Origin: Plantimonas leprariae
Lineage (GTDB): Bacteria > Pseudomonadota > Alphaproteobacteria > Rhizobiales > Rhizobiaceae
Direction of reading: 5' to 3'
NCBI RefSeq assembly: GCF_008802405.1
Contig: NZ_VZDO01000015.1
Location: 62,001-126,000 of the forward strand
DNA: 64,000 bases
Shown piece after piece: positions 8,599 through 17,025 of this stretch; within the stretch, counting starts at the first letter, position 1; each line of letters starts with the position of its first letter. The translations under genes and the position numbers were made by a program. A model generated the notes under the pieces. It was not told the DNA's origin and did not search any database. It saw only the letters and a program-made list of their open reading frames with translations.

Positions 8599-11175
8599 AT
8601 GCACGAGTTTTCGAGCAAAGGCTTCGGCCGGCGAGTGACGCTTCCCATGTCGGGGATGGTCGTCGCCACGGTGTTCCTCGTTCTCGTCTTCGCACTCATC
8701 AGCGCCCATCGCCAGAACAGCCTGGCCGTGGAATCGTCCACGCAGCTCGCGGAAACGGCGATCAGCGTGAAGGAGCGCGAGATCGCGCGCAACCTCAAGG
8801 ACTACGCGGTCTGGGAGGACGCCTACCGCAACCTCCACGAGAACCTCGACCTCGCCTGGGCCGCGACCGACGGCAATGTCGGCGCCAACATCTATACCGG
8901 CCTCGGCTACGAGATGGCCTTCGTCGTCTCGCCGGAAGGCAAGACCGTCTATGCCGTCATGAACGGCGAGCCGGGCGCCCCCGTCGACGCCTTCGCGACG
9001 ATCCCGACGGGCCTTCGCGAACTGGTGGCGAGGGGCGCCGTCGACGCCGAGCCGGCCGTCGGCTTCCTCCGGTCCGGCAGCGACGCGTTCCTCGTCGCGG
9101 CGACCGCGATTGTCCTGCCCTCCGCCGATCGCGCCGCGCTGCCGCCGTCCAGCCGCTCGGTGCTGATCTTCGCCAAGAAGTTCGATGCGAAGTTCCTCGC
9201 GCGGATCGGCGAGGAATATCTCCTGCAGAACCTGCGGATCGTGCCGTCGGCGACGGCGAGCCTCGGCGCCGCCGTGCCGCTGCGCTCGCTCGACGGCGCC
9301 GATCTCGGCTTCGTCTCCTGGTCGCCCGAGAAGCCGGGCACCGATCTTCTGCGCTTCCTCCTGCCGCCGATGGCGATCTCGCTCGTCGCGTTCGGCCTCT
9401 TCGCCTTCCTCGTGCTTCGCCATACGAAGCGCTCGGCGGCGGAGATCGAGACCTCGGCCCGCACCATCGAAGCCTATGCAAGGACGCTGGAAGACAGCGA
9501 AGCGCGCTTCCGCGACGTCGCGGAAGCCTCCTCGGACTGGATCTGGGAATCCGACCGGGACATGCGCATGGTGTACTTCTCGGCGAGGTTCACCGAGGTG
9601 ACGGGGCTCGCGGCGGCGGGCGTCCTTGGACGCACGCTGGAGCAGTTCTTCGTGATCGAGCGGGCGGACGAGGCGTGGCAGTCCCGCGCCCAAGCGCTCC
9701 GGGCGCAGGAGAGCTTCCGCGATCTGCGCTGCCGCTACCACGACGCCAGCGGCCTCCTGCGCGTCTGCCGCCTCGCGGCGCGGCCGATCGTCGATCATGC
9801 GGGCAGCTTCGCCGGCTATCGCGGCACCGCGACCGACATCACCAGCGAGGTCGAGGCGCAGGCACGGGCGACGCATCTCGCTCTGCACGACGCGCTGACC
9901 GGCCTGCCGAACCGCGTGCTCTTCCACCAGCGCCTCGGGCAGGCGTTGGAAGCCGATGCGGACGAGCGCTCGCGCCTCGCCGTCCTCTGCCTCGATCTCG
10001 ACCACTTCAAGGAGGTCAACGATACGCTCGGCCACGCGGCCGGCGACATTCTCCTCCAGGAGGTCGGCCAGCGGCTGAACGCCTGCATTCTGCCGTCCGA
10101 TACCGTCGCGCGGCTCGGCGGCGACGAGTTCGCGATCGTCCAGAACGGCGTCAACCAGCCGCTGGAGGCGAACGCCCTGTCGCGCCGGATCCTGGAAAGC
10201 CTGAACCGGCCCTACATGGTGGACGGGAGCGAACTGCATGTCGGCGTCTCGATCGGCGTCGCCTTCGCCGAGGCGGAGAACGACGGCGCCGACGCGCTGC
10301 TGAAGAACGCCGACATCGCCCTCTATCGCGCCAAGCAGTCGGGCCGCGCGACGATGCGGGTCTTCGAGCCGCGCATGGACATCGAGCTCCAGGCCCGCAA
10401 GGCGCTCGAATACGATCTGCGGCAGGCGCTCGCGCGCAACCAGCTCGAAGTGCACTACCAGCCGCTCGTGGAGCTCGAGAACGGCCGCATCGCCGGCGTC
10501 GAGGCCCTGGCGCGCTGGCGCCATCCGGAACACGGCCTCGTGCCGCCGAGCAGCTTCATCCCGCTGGCGGAGGATACGGGCCTTATCGTCGGCATCGGCG
10601 AATGGGTGCTGCGCACCGCCTGCGCCCAGGCCGCCGCTTGGCCGGAACTCCGCGTCGCGGTGAACCTGTCGCCGATCCAGTTCAGGCACAGCGAACTGGT
10701 CGAGACGGTGCGCCAGGTGCTCGTCGACACCGGTCTCGCGCCGCACCGGCTCGAACTGGAGATCACGGAGAGCGTCCTTCTCCACGACGCCGCCGCCGCG
10801 CGCGAGATCCTGACCGCGCTAAAGGAGACCGGCGTCTTCATCGTCATGGACGATTTCGGCACGGGCTATTCCTCGCTCGGCTACCTGAACTCCTTCCCGT
10901 TCGACAAGATCAAGATCGACAAGTCCTTCATCTCGGACCTGTCGGCGGAGAAGTCGAACGCCATCGTGCGCTCGGTGATCGGGCTCGGCCAGAGCCTCAA
11001 CATGATCACCACGGCGGAAGGGGTGGAAACGCCGGAGCAGGTCGAGTTCCTGCTTCGCGAAGGCTGCGAGCAGGTGCAGGGCTACCATTTCGGCCGCCCG
11101 ATACCGGCCGACGCCATGACGACGCTCATCGGCGGTTGGACGAACGACCTCGGCGAAGGTCGATCCGCCGCCTGA
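8599..11175 (+). CDS. Membrane CHASE4-PAS-GGDEF-EAL protein (c-di-GMP cyclase/phosphodiesterase)
   Basis: The 858-residue sensor has a first membrane helix near residues 14-36 and an extracytoplasmic CHASE4-like domain to about 250 (DYAVWEDAYRNL motif). A second helix lies near 252-275, then PAS near 300-415, GGDEF near 425-590 and EAL near 600-850. The cyclase motif GGDEF is intact (RLGGDEFAIV). The phosphodiesterase motifs EALARW and DDFGTGYSSL are also intact, so both activities are possible. I chose the ATG at 8599; an in-frame GTG at 8572 would add nine residues. It probably converts a periplasmic signal into c-di-GMP changes that affect motility or biofilm. Confidence 0.9.
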   Translation: MHEFSSKGFGRRVTLPMSGMVVATVFLVLVFALISAHRQNSLAVESSTQLAETAISVKEREIARNLKDYAVWEDAYRNLHENLDLAWAATDGNVGANIYTGLGYEMAFVVSPEGKTVYAVMNGEPGAPVDAFATIPTGLRELVARGAVDAEPAVGFLRSGSDAFLVAATAIVLPSADRAALPPSSRSVLIFAKKFDAKFLARIGEEYLLQNLRIVPSATASLGAAVPLRSLDGADLGFVSWSPEKPGTDLLRFLLPPMAISLVAFGLFAFLVLRHTKRSAAEIETSARTIEAYARTLEDSEARFRDVAEASSDWIWESDRDMRMVYFSARFTEVTGLAAAGVLGRTLEQFFVIERADEAWQSRAQALRAQESFRDLRCRYHDASGLLRVCRLAARPIVDHAGSFAGYRGTATDITSEVEAQARATHLALHDALTGLPNRVLFHQRLGQALEADADERSRLAVLCLDLDHFKEVNDTLGHAAGDILLQEVGQRLNACILPSDTVARLGGDEFAIVQNGVNQPLEANALSRRILESLNRPYMVDGSELHVGVSIGVAFAEAENDGADALLKNADIALYRAKQSGRATMRVFEPRMDIELQARKALEYDLRQALARNQLEVHYQPLVELENGRIAGVEALARWRHPEHGLVPPSSFIPLAEDTGLIVGIGEWVLRTACAQAAAWPELRVAVNLSPIQFRHSELVETVRQVLVDTGLAPHRLELEITESVLLHDAAAAREILTALKETGVFIVMDDFGTGYSSLGYLNSFPFDKIKIDKSFISDLSAEKSNAIVRSVIGLGQSLNMITTAEGVETPEQVEFLLREGCEQVQGYHFGRPIPADAMTTLIGGWTNDLGEGRSAA

Positions 11176-11208
11176 AGACCCATAAGAAATAGCAACCGGG
11201 AATACGTG

Positions 11209-12444
11209 ATGTCGGCTATCAAAGCCATGCAAGACCGCGTGCGCGATGCGCACGCGACGCCCCTTCCTGCCGCCGCGACGACGCCGGAACCGGCCCGGCG
11301 GACCGATCCGCCGCTGCCGACCTATGCGAGCGTCGACGCCATGATCGCCGAACTGAAGCCGACCGAGCCGGTCTTCTGCTTCCTGCCCGACGAGATGAAG
11401 GCGGCCGCGCGCCGCTTCCGCGGCCTGCCCGGCCGCGTGCTCTACGCTGTGAAGTGCAATCCGCATCCCTTCGCGCTCCGGACGCTGTTCGAGGCCGGGA
11501 TCAGGGATTTCGACGTCGCCTCGCTGGAGGAGGTCAAGCTGATCGACAGCCTGTTCGGCAAGGCCGCCGGGCAGTTCTTCAACAATCCCGCCAAGTCGCG
11601 TCCGGCGATCCGCGCGGCGAGCCGCGACTTCGGTATCCGCTTCTACACGGTGGACTGCGCCGCCGAGGTCGACAAGATTTTGGACGAGACGCGCGGCGGC
11701 GACGACCTGATCATCGCCGTACGTCTCGCGACGCATTCGCGCGACGCGCGCTACGCCCTTTCCACCAAGTTCGGCGCCAGCCCGGCGGAGGCGGCGGAAC
11801 TCCTGCAGCGCATCGATCGCCGCGGCGTGAAGGCGGGCATCTCGTTCCATGTCGGCTCGCAATGCCTGTCGCCCGACGCCTTCGGCGCGGCGCTCGACCT
11901 TTCCGGCAAGGTGGCGCGCAAAGCCGGCGTTGCCTTGAGCGTGATGAATGTCGGCGGCGGCTTTCCCGCGCCCTATCCGGGCGACGACCCGGCACCGCTC
12001 GAGCGCTACTTCGCCGAGGTCATCTACGGGCACCGCAAGCTCGGCCTCTCGTCGAGCTGCATGCTGATGTGCGAGCCCGGCCGCAGCCTCGTCGCGAGCG
12101 CCGGCCGCGTGGTGGCGCAGGTCACGGTGCGGCGCGACCGGACGCTCTTCATCAACGACGGCGTGTTCGGCGCGCTGCAGGAACTCGGCCATCCGAAGGA
12201 GCGGCGGCCGGTGCGGCTCGTGCGCGCCGACGGCGCGGCGACGACGACGACCCGGACGGCGGAATTCAGGATCTACGGTCCGACCTGCGATTCCAATGAC
12301 GTTCTCGGCGCGCCGTTCGTCCTGCCCGACGACGTGCGCGAGGGCGACTGGCTGGAGATCGGGCTGATGGGCGCCTACAGCCTGTCGATGCGCACGCATT
12401 TCAACGGCTTCTTCCTCGACCGCGTGGTATCGATCGAGGGCTGA
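11209..12444 (+). CDS. PLP-dependent ornithine/lysine/diaminopimelate-type decarboxylase (fold III)
   Basis: The 411-residue protein belongs to the alanine-racemase-fold (group IV) decarboxylases. The PLP lysine is in YAVKCNPHP near residue 84, the glycine-rich phosphate loop is NVGGGFP, and the C-terminal active-site motif is GPTCDSNDV, as in ornithine decarboxylases. It probably decarboxylates ornithine (or lysine) to make putrescine (or cadaverine). The first 45 residues are an Ala/Pro-rich extension absent from typical 375-residue alphaproteobacterial enzymes. A DMT exporter follows after 36 bases, which fits amine synthesis with export, an inference from context. The ATG overlaps a GTG one codon earlier. 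Confidence 0.85.
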   Translation: MSAIKAMQDRVRDAHATPLPAAATTPEPARRTDPPLPTYASVDAMIAELKPTEPVFCFLPDEMKAAARRFRGLPGRVLYAVKCNPHPFALRTLFEAGIRDFDVASLEEVKLIDSLFGKAAGQFFNNPAKSRPAIRAASRDFGIRFYTVDCAAEVDKILDETRGGDDLIIAVRLATHSRDARYALSTKFGASPAEAAELLQRIDRRGVKAGISFHVGSQCLSPDAFGAALDLSGKVARKAGVALSVMNVGGGFPAPYPGDDPAPLERYFAEVIYGHRKLGLSSSCMLMCEPGRSLVASAGRVVAQVTVRRDRTLFINDGVFGALQELGHPKERRPVRLVRADGAATTTTRTAEFRIYGPTCDSNDVLGAPFVLPDDVREGDWLEIGLMGAYSLSMRTHFNGFFLDRVVSIEG

Positions 12445-12480
12445 CCGGCGGACGCGGCGGATCGCGGGGAGACGGAAACG

Positions 12481-13656
12481 ATGCGAACCGCCGGGATGCG
12501 GACGAAGACCGCCGCGACCGTCCTCGGCACGTTCGGCGTGGTGCTGTGGGCGACCGAGACGGCGCTGATCACCTTCACCACCGCGATCCCGCCGATGCAA
12601 ACGGTCGGGCTCGCCTTCGCCTTCGCCGCGCTTCTGTCGCCGCTCGTCTGGCTCGCGACCGGCGACGATCCGCGCGCCGCCTTCCGGCAGCCGCTCCGGA
12701 TCTGGCTCTTCACGGTCGGCTCGCTGGTCGGCTACCACGCCTGCATCTACTACGCGACGCAGAAGGCGCCGCCGGCGGCGGCCGCGCTTTTGCAGGGCAC
12801 GACCCCGCTGATCATCGTGCTCGGCTCGGCGCTGCTGCCGGGCGAGCGCCTTCGCTGGTGGCACGTCGCCGGCGCGGGGCTCGGCCTCGCCGGCATCCTG
12901 CTTCTCATCGGCAACGGCAGCGACGAGGCTGCCCCGACGGTCGCCGACCCCGCCTTCTACCTCGCGGTCGTCGGCACCGCCGCGGCGCTATGGGGGCTGT
13001 ATTCGGTCGTGTCGCGCTTCTTCGGCGACGTGCCGACCTCGGCTCTCGGCGCGTTCTACGCCGCCTCCGCCGTGGTCTCGCTCCTGCTCCACGCGGCGAC
13101 GGAAAGCTGGGTGGCACCGTTGGCGAGCGATTGGGCGGCGATCGCGGCGCTGGGAATGCTGCCGATGGGCCTTGCCCTTTTCTTCTGGGACTATGGCGTC
13201 AAGCGCGGCGACATCCAGGCGCTCGGCGCGATCTCCTATGTCGAGCCGTTCATCGGCGCGGCGCTCGTCGCGGCGATCGGGCACGGCGAACTCAGCGCCC
13301 CGCTGCTCGCTGCCGGCTGCCTCGTCGTCACCGGTGCGGCACTGGCGAGCCGCAGCCTCCTGCAGGGTGACGCAGGGCGCGGAAGCGCTGCCGCCGTGGC
13401 CGCGACCGTCGCGACCACGCCCGAGCGGACCGCGGAGGAGGAGATCGAGGCAGGGCTGCTCGAACTCGGCCTCGGCGTCCTCGACTATCTAGCCGCACGG
13501 CAGGGCGAACCGCTGACGAAGCATGAGGTCGACACGGTCAACGCCTTGATCGCCCGTTTGCTCGCCGCTTGGAACGCTCTCGACCGACCGGCCGAAACGC
13601 CGGCGCCAACTCCGGACGCCGTCTATCCGGACCCGCTTCGACGGGAAGCGGCCTGA
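12481..13656 (+). CDS. DMT-superfamily (EamA) transporter with C-terminal cytoplasmic tail
   Basis: Two EamA repeats give about ten transmembrane helices within residues 1-295; the inter-repeat boundary lies near residue 150. The protein is 391 residues, about 90 longer than a usual EamA exporter. The extra C-terminal tail is acidic then helical (EEEIEAGLLELGLGVLDYLA) and ends in a Pro-rich stretch. GGGGAGA precedes the ATG at good spacing. It lies directly downstream of the decarboxylase and could export a product of that enzyme or an amino acid; the substrate is unknown. Confidence 0.85.
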   Translation: MRTAGMRTKTAATVLGTFGVVLWATETALITFTTAIPPMQTVGLAFAFAALLSPLVWLATGDDPRAAFRQPLRIWLFTVGSLVGYHACIYYATQKAPPAAAALLQGTTPLIIVLGSALLPGERLRWWHVAGAGLGLAGILLLIGNGSDEAAPTVADPAFYLAVVGTAAALWGLYSVVSRFFGDVPTSALGAFYAASAVVSLLLHAATESWVAPLASDWAAIAALGMLPMGLALFFWDYGVKRGDIQALGAISYVEPFIGAALVAAIGHGELSAPLLAAGCLVVTGAALASRSLLQGDAGRGSAAAVAATVATTPERTAEEEIEAGLLELGLGVLDYLAARQGEPLTKHEVDTVNALIARLLAAWNALDRPAETPAPTPDAVYPDPLRREAA

Positions 13657-13684
13657 CCGCATCCACCACAGTCGCGACCGTTGT

Positions 13685-13699
13685 GTTCGTGTTTTGTTC
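13685..13699 (+). promoter_or_regulatory. LexA (SOS) box candidate, GTTC-N7-GTTC
   Basis: GTTCGTGTTTTGTTC matches the alphaproteobacterial LexA consensus exactly. It stands in the short intergenic region, 81 bases before the next start codon, overlapping where a -35/-10 pair (TTGTGT, N17, TAGCCC) could lie. By chance about one such match is expected in 64 kb at this base composition, so position rather than sequence gives it weight. Confidence 0.45.
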
Positions 13700-13780
13700 G
13701 TGCTAGCCCTGCTTCGTCGGGAGAGCGGCGCGTGGCCCCGCAAGGCGGTCCGCCCGGACAGGAAGAGGCACCGCGGTTCG

Positions 13781-14212
13781 ATGGACGCCGAAGACGCCAC
13801 CTTTAGCGATACCTGGTTCGAGAACGCCGACTGGACCGTCTCGGTGGACGGGTTGGAGCACAAGCGCACCGGCTACTTCATCGCCCGGGACGGCGTCGGC
13901 CGCCAGCGGAGCGACGGCTGTTGGGCCTGGCCGATGCACATGCTGGAGAAGAGCTGGGTGGAGCCGGCCGCCTTCGTCGAGGCCTTCGGCCGCGCCATCG
14001 GCCTGTTCGGCCTGGCGGCGGATGCCCGGCTCGCCCGTTCCTATCACGAAAGCGGCCTCGCCGGCTTCGGGCCGATGGACATGGTGCGGCCGGCGGCGGT
14101 TCCCGCCGTGCCGGAGCCGGCACTCAAAGCCGGCTCGCCGGAATTCCGCGATGCGCTCCGCCGCGTGGCCGCGCAGAACGGGCAACGGGCGGGCAAGCGC
14201 CGCGCCGCCTGA
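13781..14212 (+). CDS. Hypothetical protein (143 aa), possibly SOS-controlled
   Basis: I do not recognise a family. The product is soluble, aromatic-rich in its first half (DTWFENADWTV, GCWAWPMHMLEKSW) and basic at the end (NGQRAGKRRAA). AGGAAGAGG lies 12 bases before the ATG, and a GTTC-N7-GTTC box lies 81 bases upstream. The neighbours (a DMT exporter and cutC) do not suggest a pathway. If the LexA box is real, the protein would belong to the DNA-damage response. Its codon use is like its neighbours, so recent transfer is not indicated. Confidence 0.6.
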   Translation: MDAEDATFSDTWFENADWTVSVDGLEHKRTGYFIARDGVGRQRSDGCWAWPMHMLEKSWVEPAAFVEAFGRAIGLFGLAADARLARSYHESGLAGFGPMDMVRPAAVPAVPEPALKAGSPEFRDALRRVAAQNGQRAGKRRAA

Positions 14213-14224
14213 GGTTCGGGCCCG

Positions 14225-14959
14225 TCAGGGCAGGCGGGACAGGAGGGCGCGGATCACCGCGCCGCTCGTCTCGCTCGGATGCGCGGTCTGGAAGCCGAAC
14301 TCCGACAGGACGGCGTCCGGTGCGACCGGTGCGCGCGCCGAAGCGTGCACTTCCCTCGCGCCCGTGCGGCGCAGAAGTTCCTTAACGTTCTCCGGGCGCA
14401 CGCCGCCGCCCGGCATCACGATGATCCGCTCGCCAGCCCGGGCCACCAGCGCGGCGAGCGCTCCCGATCCCGCGACCGCGTTTCGCATGCCCCCCGACGT
14501 GAGGATGCGCTCGAATCCGAGTTCCACGGCGAGTTCCAGCGCCGCGGCTCGGTCGGGAACGAGGTCGAAGGCGCGGTGGAGCGTCCGCCCGAGCGATCCC
14601 GCCGCATCCGCGAGCCTCGCCAGCGCATCGGCATCGAGCGTCCCGTCCGGGCGGGAAGCGCCGAGCACGACGCCCGCGAGGCCCACTTCGCCGGCGGCGG
14701 CGATGTCGGCCCGCATCGCCTCCACCTCCCGCCGGTCGCTGACGAAACCGCCGGCGCGCGGGCGGATCAGCGCATAGACCGGGATCGGCGCTTCCGCCGC
14801 GAGCCGCATCAGGCCGGGCGAGGGGGTCAGGCCGCCGAGATCGAGCGCGGCGCAGAGCTCGATGCGGTCCGCGCCGGCTTCCACGGCGGTTTCCAACCCC
14901 ACCGGCGTGTCGACGCAGACTTCGAGGCGCGTTCGGCGGGGACTGGTGGCGGTGGTCAC
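14225..14959 (-). CDS. cutC: Copper homeostasis protein CutC-family TIM barrel
   Basis: The 244-residue protein shows the CutC signature throughout: LEVCVDTPVGLETAVEAGAD at the start, RIELCAALDLGGLTPS, and IIVMPGGGVRPENV toward the end. CutC proteins are TIM-barrel proteins linked historically to copper tolerance in E. coli, but their enzymatic role is unresolved. The gene is divergent from the ROK kinase, with about 100 bases between start codons. Neighbouring cutC and sugar kinase genes occur in other bacteria, which may point to a sugar-related role rather than copper handling. The length matches the family. Confidence 0.9.
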   Translation of the reverse strand: MTTATSPRRTRLEVCVDTPVGLETAVEAGADRIELCAALDLGGLTPSPGLMRLAAEAPIPVYALIRPRAGGFVSDRREVEAMRADIAAAGEVGLAGVVLGASRPDGTLDADALARLADAAGSLGRTLHRAFDLVPDRAAALELAVELGFERILTSGGMRNAVAGSGALAALVARAGERIIVMPGGGVRPENVKELLRRTGAREVHASARAPVAPDAVLSEFGFQTAHPSETSGAVIRALLSRLP

Positions 14960-15063
14960 GCTCGATTTTCCTTGCGCGCCCTCCGCCCTTGACGCGGGGG
15001 CCTCGCCGGTAAACCAGAAGCCGGGCGCGTCGGGAAGCGACGACGGCGGGGCGAAGAGGAATC

Positions 15064-16041
15064 ATGGGCGAGGCGACGAACCATTCCGGGGCATCCGATG
15101 CGGCCCTGTCCCTCGGGCGCGGCCGCCCGGCGATCTGCGCCGATATCGGCGGCTCGTTCATCAAGGCGGCGCGCCTCGACGGCGACGGCGCGTTCCGGAA
15201 CGAAGTCCGCATGCCGACGCCGGCGAAGGACTGGCCGGCCTTCCGCGACGCGATGCGCGGGCTCTTCGACGCCGCGCCGGAGGCCGAAGCCCTGTCGCTG
15301 TCGATCGCGGGCGTGTTCGACCCGGATACCGGTCTCGCCGTCGTCGCGAACATTCCGTGCATCCACGGCCGCCGGCTCGCCGCCGACCTCGAAGCGGCGA
15401 TCGGGCGGCCGGTGCTCGTCGCCAACGACGCCGACTGCTTCGCGCTCGCCGAGGCGCTGCGCGGGGCCGGCGTCGGATATCGCAACGTCTTCGGCATCAT
15501 CCTCGGCACCGGCATCGGCGGTGGCCTCGTGGTCAACGGCCGGATCGTCGCGGGGGCCGGCGGCGTCGCCGGCGAATGGGGCCACGGCCCGGTGATCCGA
15601 CCGCAGGATGGCTGCGTCGGGCCGGAAGGCTTTCCGGCCTACCGCTGCGGCTGCGGGCAGGTCGGCTGCGTCGACACGATGGGCGCGCGCGGGCTGGAGC
15701 GGCTCGACCGCCACCTCAACGGTGTCGAACGGGACAGTCGCGCGCTGGTCGACGCCTGGGTCGCGGGCGAGCCGGCGGCGACCCGTACCGTCGAATTATG
15801 GATCAACCTCGTTTCGGGGCCGCTCTCGATCGTCGTGAACGTCACCGGCGCGGCCGTACTGCCGGCGGGCGGCGGCCTGTCGAACAGCGCGCCGCTCCTC
15901 GCGGCGCTCGATGCGGCGCTGCGCCGGCGCATCCTGCGACGGGCCGATGCGCCGCTGATCCGTCAGGCCCGGATCGGCGCGGATGCGGGGCTCGTCGGGG
16001 CGGCGCTGCACTGGCGCACGGAAGCGGTCGCGGCCGTCTGA
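15064..16041 (+). CDS. ROK-family sugar kinase
   Basis: The 325-residue protein has the N-terminal ATP phosphate loop CADIGGSFIKAARLDGDG, the middle motif NDADCFALAEAL with the catalytic Asp, and GTGIGGGLVVNG. The zinc-binding ROK motif CGCGQVGCVD is present, with Asp in place of the usual Glu after GC. About 18 extra residues lie between GHGPVIRP and the zinc motif. ROK kinases phosphorylate N-acetylglucosamine, N-acetylmannosamine or glucose; an amino-sugar substrate is likely but unproven. The gene is divergent from cutC. Confidence 0.85.
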   Translation: MGEATNHSGASDAALSLGRGRPAICADIGGSFIKAARLDGDGAFRNEVRMPTPAKDWPAFRDAMRGLFDAAPEAEALSLSIAGVFDPDTGLAVVANIPCIHGRRLAADLEAAIGRPVLVANDADCFALAEALRGAGVGYRNVFGIILGTGIGGGLVVNGRIVAGAGGVAGEWGHGPVIRPQDGCVGPEGFPAYRCGCGQVGCVDTMGARGLERLDRHLNGVERDSRALVDAWVAGEPAATRTVELWINLVSGPLSIVVNVTGAAVLPAGGGLSNSAPLLAALDAALRRRILRRADAPLIRQARIGADAGLVGAALHWRTEAVAAV

Positions 16042-16136
16042 ACGGTGCCGCGAAAAGCGGTGAGGCGATCGGTCGCGACAGCTTCGCGCAAGCTGCGGGA
16101 GGGACCGTCGGACGGTTGCATGCCGAGGAACAAGCC

Positions 16137-16397
16137 GTGCAGACCGACCGGATCGAAACGCACCTGATCGTCGCGAAGGGATCGGACGGCAAGGTCTACG
16201 ATCTCCATCGCATCAGCTATCGCGAGCGCCCGAAAGCGCTCGGCTCGAACGCCGCGTGGAGCGAGACGGCGGTCGAATGGCTGATGTCGAACGGCGCGCT
16301 GGTGGAAACCGCGGACGAGACGACGTTCCGGCTGCCGGGCGGCGAACTCCTGCTGACCAAGCTGAAGGATATCGCCGCCGCCGCGGCGGGGAACTGA
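16137..16397 (+). CDS. Small hypothetical protein (86 aa)
   Basis: The start is GTG, fixed by GAGGAA six bases upstream; no ATG is available in this frame nearby. The product (MQTDRIETHLIVAKGSDGKV...) is soluble and looks like a small alpha/beta protein with a C-terminal beta segment and helix (GGELLLTKLKDIAAAA). I do not recognise a family. It follows the ROK kinase by 95 bases and converges with the esterase gene, leaving 3 bases between their stops. Larger overlapping frames here are shadows of the ROK gene. Confidence 0.6.
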   Translation: MQTDRIETHLIVAKGSDGKVYDLHRISYRERPKALGSNAAWSETAVEWLMSNGALVETADETTFRLPGGELLLTKLKDIAAAAAGN

Positions 16398-16400
16398 CGC

Positions 16401-17021
16401 CTAAGCCGTCATCGGCGCGCCGAGCCGCTCCGCGAGGAAGGCGCCCGCGAGCCGCATCGCCTCCGGAGCGATCTCGTGGCCGACGCCGGGCAGGACGTGA
16501 TGGCGCACCGCGAGGCCGCGGGCCCGCAGCGCCGTGGCGGCATGCTCGCCCTCGGTTGCCGGCACCACGGGATCGGCGGCGCCGTGGACGATGAGGAAGC
16601 CGGTCTTCGGTGAGGGCGCCAACGGCTCGGGGCTGGCGAACCTGCCGGACAGCGCGACCGCGGCGGCGACCGGCCAGCGCCCGCGCATCGCGGCGTCGAG
16701 CGCCATCGTCGCCCCTTGCGAGAAGCCGACGATCGCGACGCGGTCGAGACGTCCGGCAAAGCCGTGACGCTCGACGATGCCGGCGACGAGGGCGTCGAAG
16801 GCCGGCCGTGCCGCCGCGACGCGCGCCGGGCGGTTCGCGGGCGTGACGCCTTCCAGGCTGAACCATTGCCGGATCGGGCCGCCGCCGTCGAAGGGCTCCG
16901 GCGCGTCGGGGGCGTCGAAGTCGGCGTCGGGCAGCGTCCTCGCCCAGATGCGGCCGAGCGGCATGAGGTCCGCGCCGCTCGCGCCGACGCCGTGAAGCAG
17001 GACGACGAGGCTGTCCGGCAT
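16401..17021 (-). CDS. Alpha/beta-hydrolase, phospholipase/carboxylesterase family
   Basis: The 206-residue serine hydrolase has the oxyanion-side motif LLHGVGASGADLMPL, the nucleophile elbow GFSQGA, the Asp in IVHGAADPVVP and the His in GVGHEI. This is the carboxylesterase/lysophospholipase type (MhqD/YpfH-like). It starts 4 bases after the stop of the VOC dioxygenase-like gene. The same pairing of esterase with ring-cleavage-type dioxygenase occurs in quinone/catechol resistance operons such as mhqNOP of Bacillus, which suggests detoxification of quinones. That role is an inference from the pairing. Confidence 0.85.
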   Translation of the reverse strand: MPDSLVVLLHGVGASGADLMPLGRIWARTLPDADFDAPDAPEPFDGGGPIRQWFSLEGVTPANRPARVAAARPAFDALVAGIVERHGFAGRLDRVAIVGFSQGATMALDAAMRGRWPVAAAVALSGRFASPEPLAPSPKTGFLIVHGAADPVVPATEGEHAATALRARGLAVRHHVLPGVGHEIAPEAMRLAGAFLAERLGAPMTA

Positions 17022-17025
17022 GCGC

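Noticed and set aside
8560-10785. A 741-codon reverse frame opposite the GGDEF/EAL gene
   Set aside because: It is a shadow of the forward gene, whose domains and catalytic motifs are complete.
14862-16397. A 511-codon forward frame spanning the cutC start, the ROK gene and the 86-aa gene
   Set aside because: Its first 1.2 kb is low-complexity Arg/Gly/Ala translation in the wrong frame of the ROK gene. Only the last 86 codons, from GTG 16137 with its own ribosome binding site, look real.
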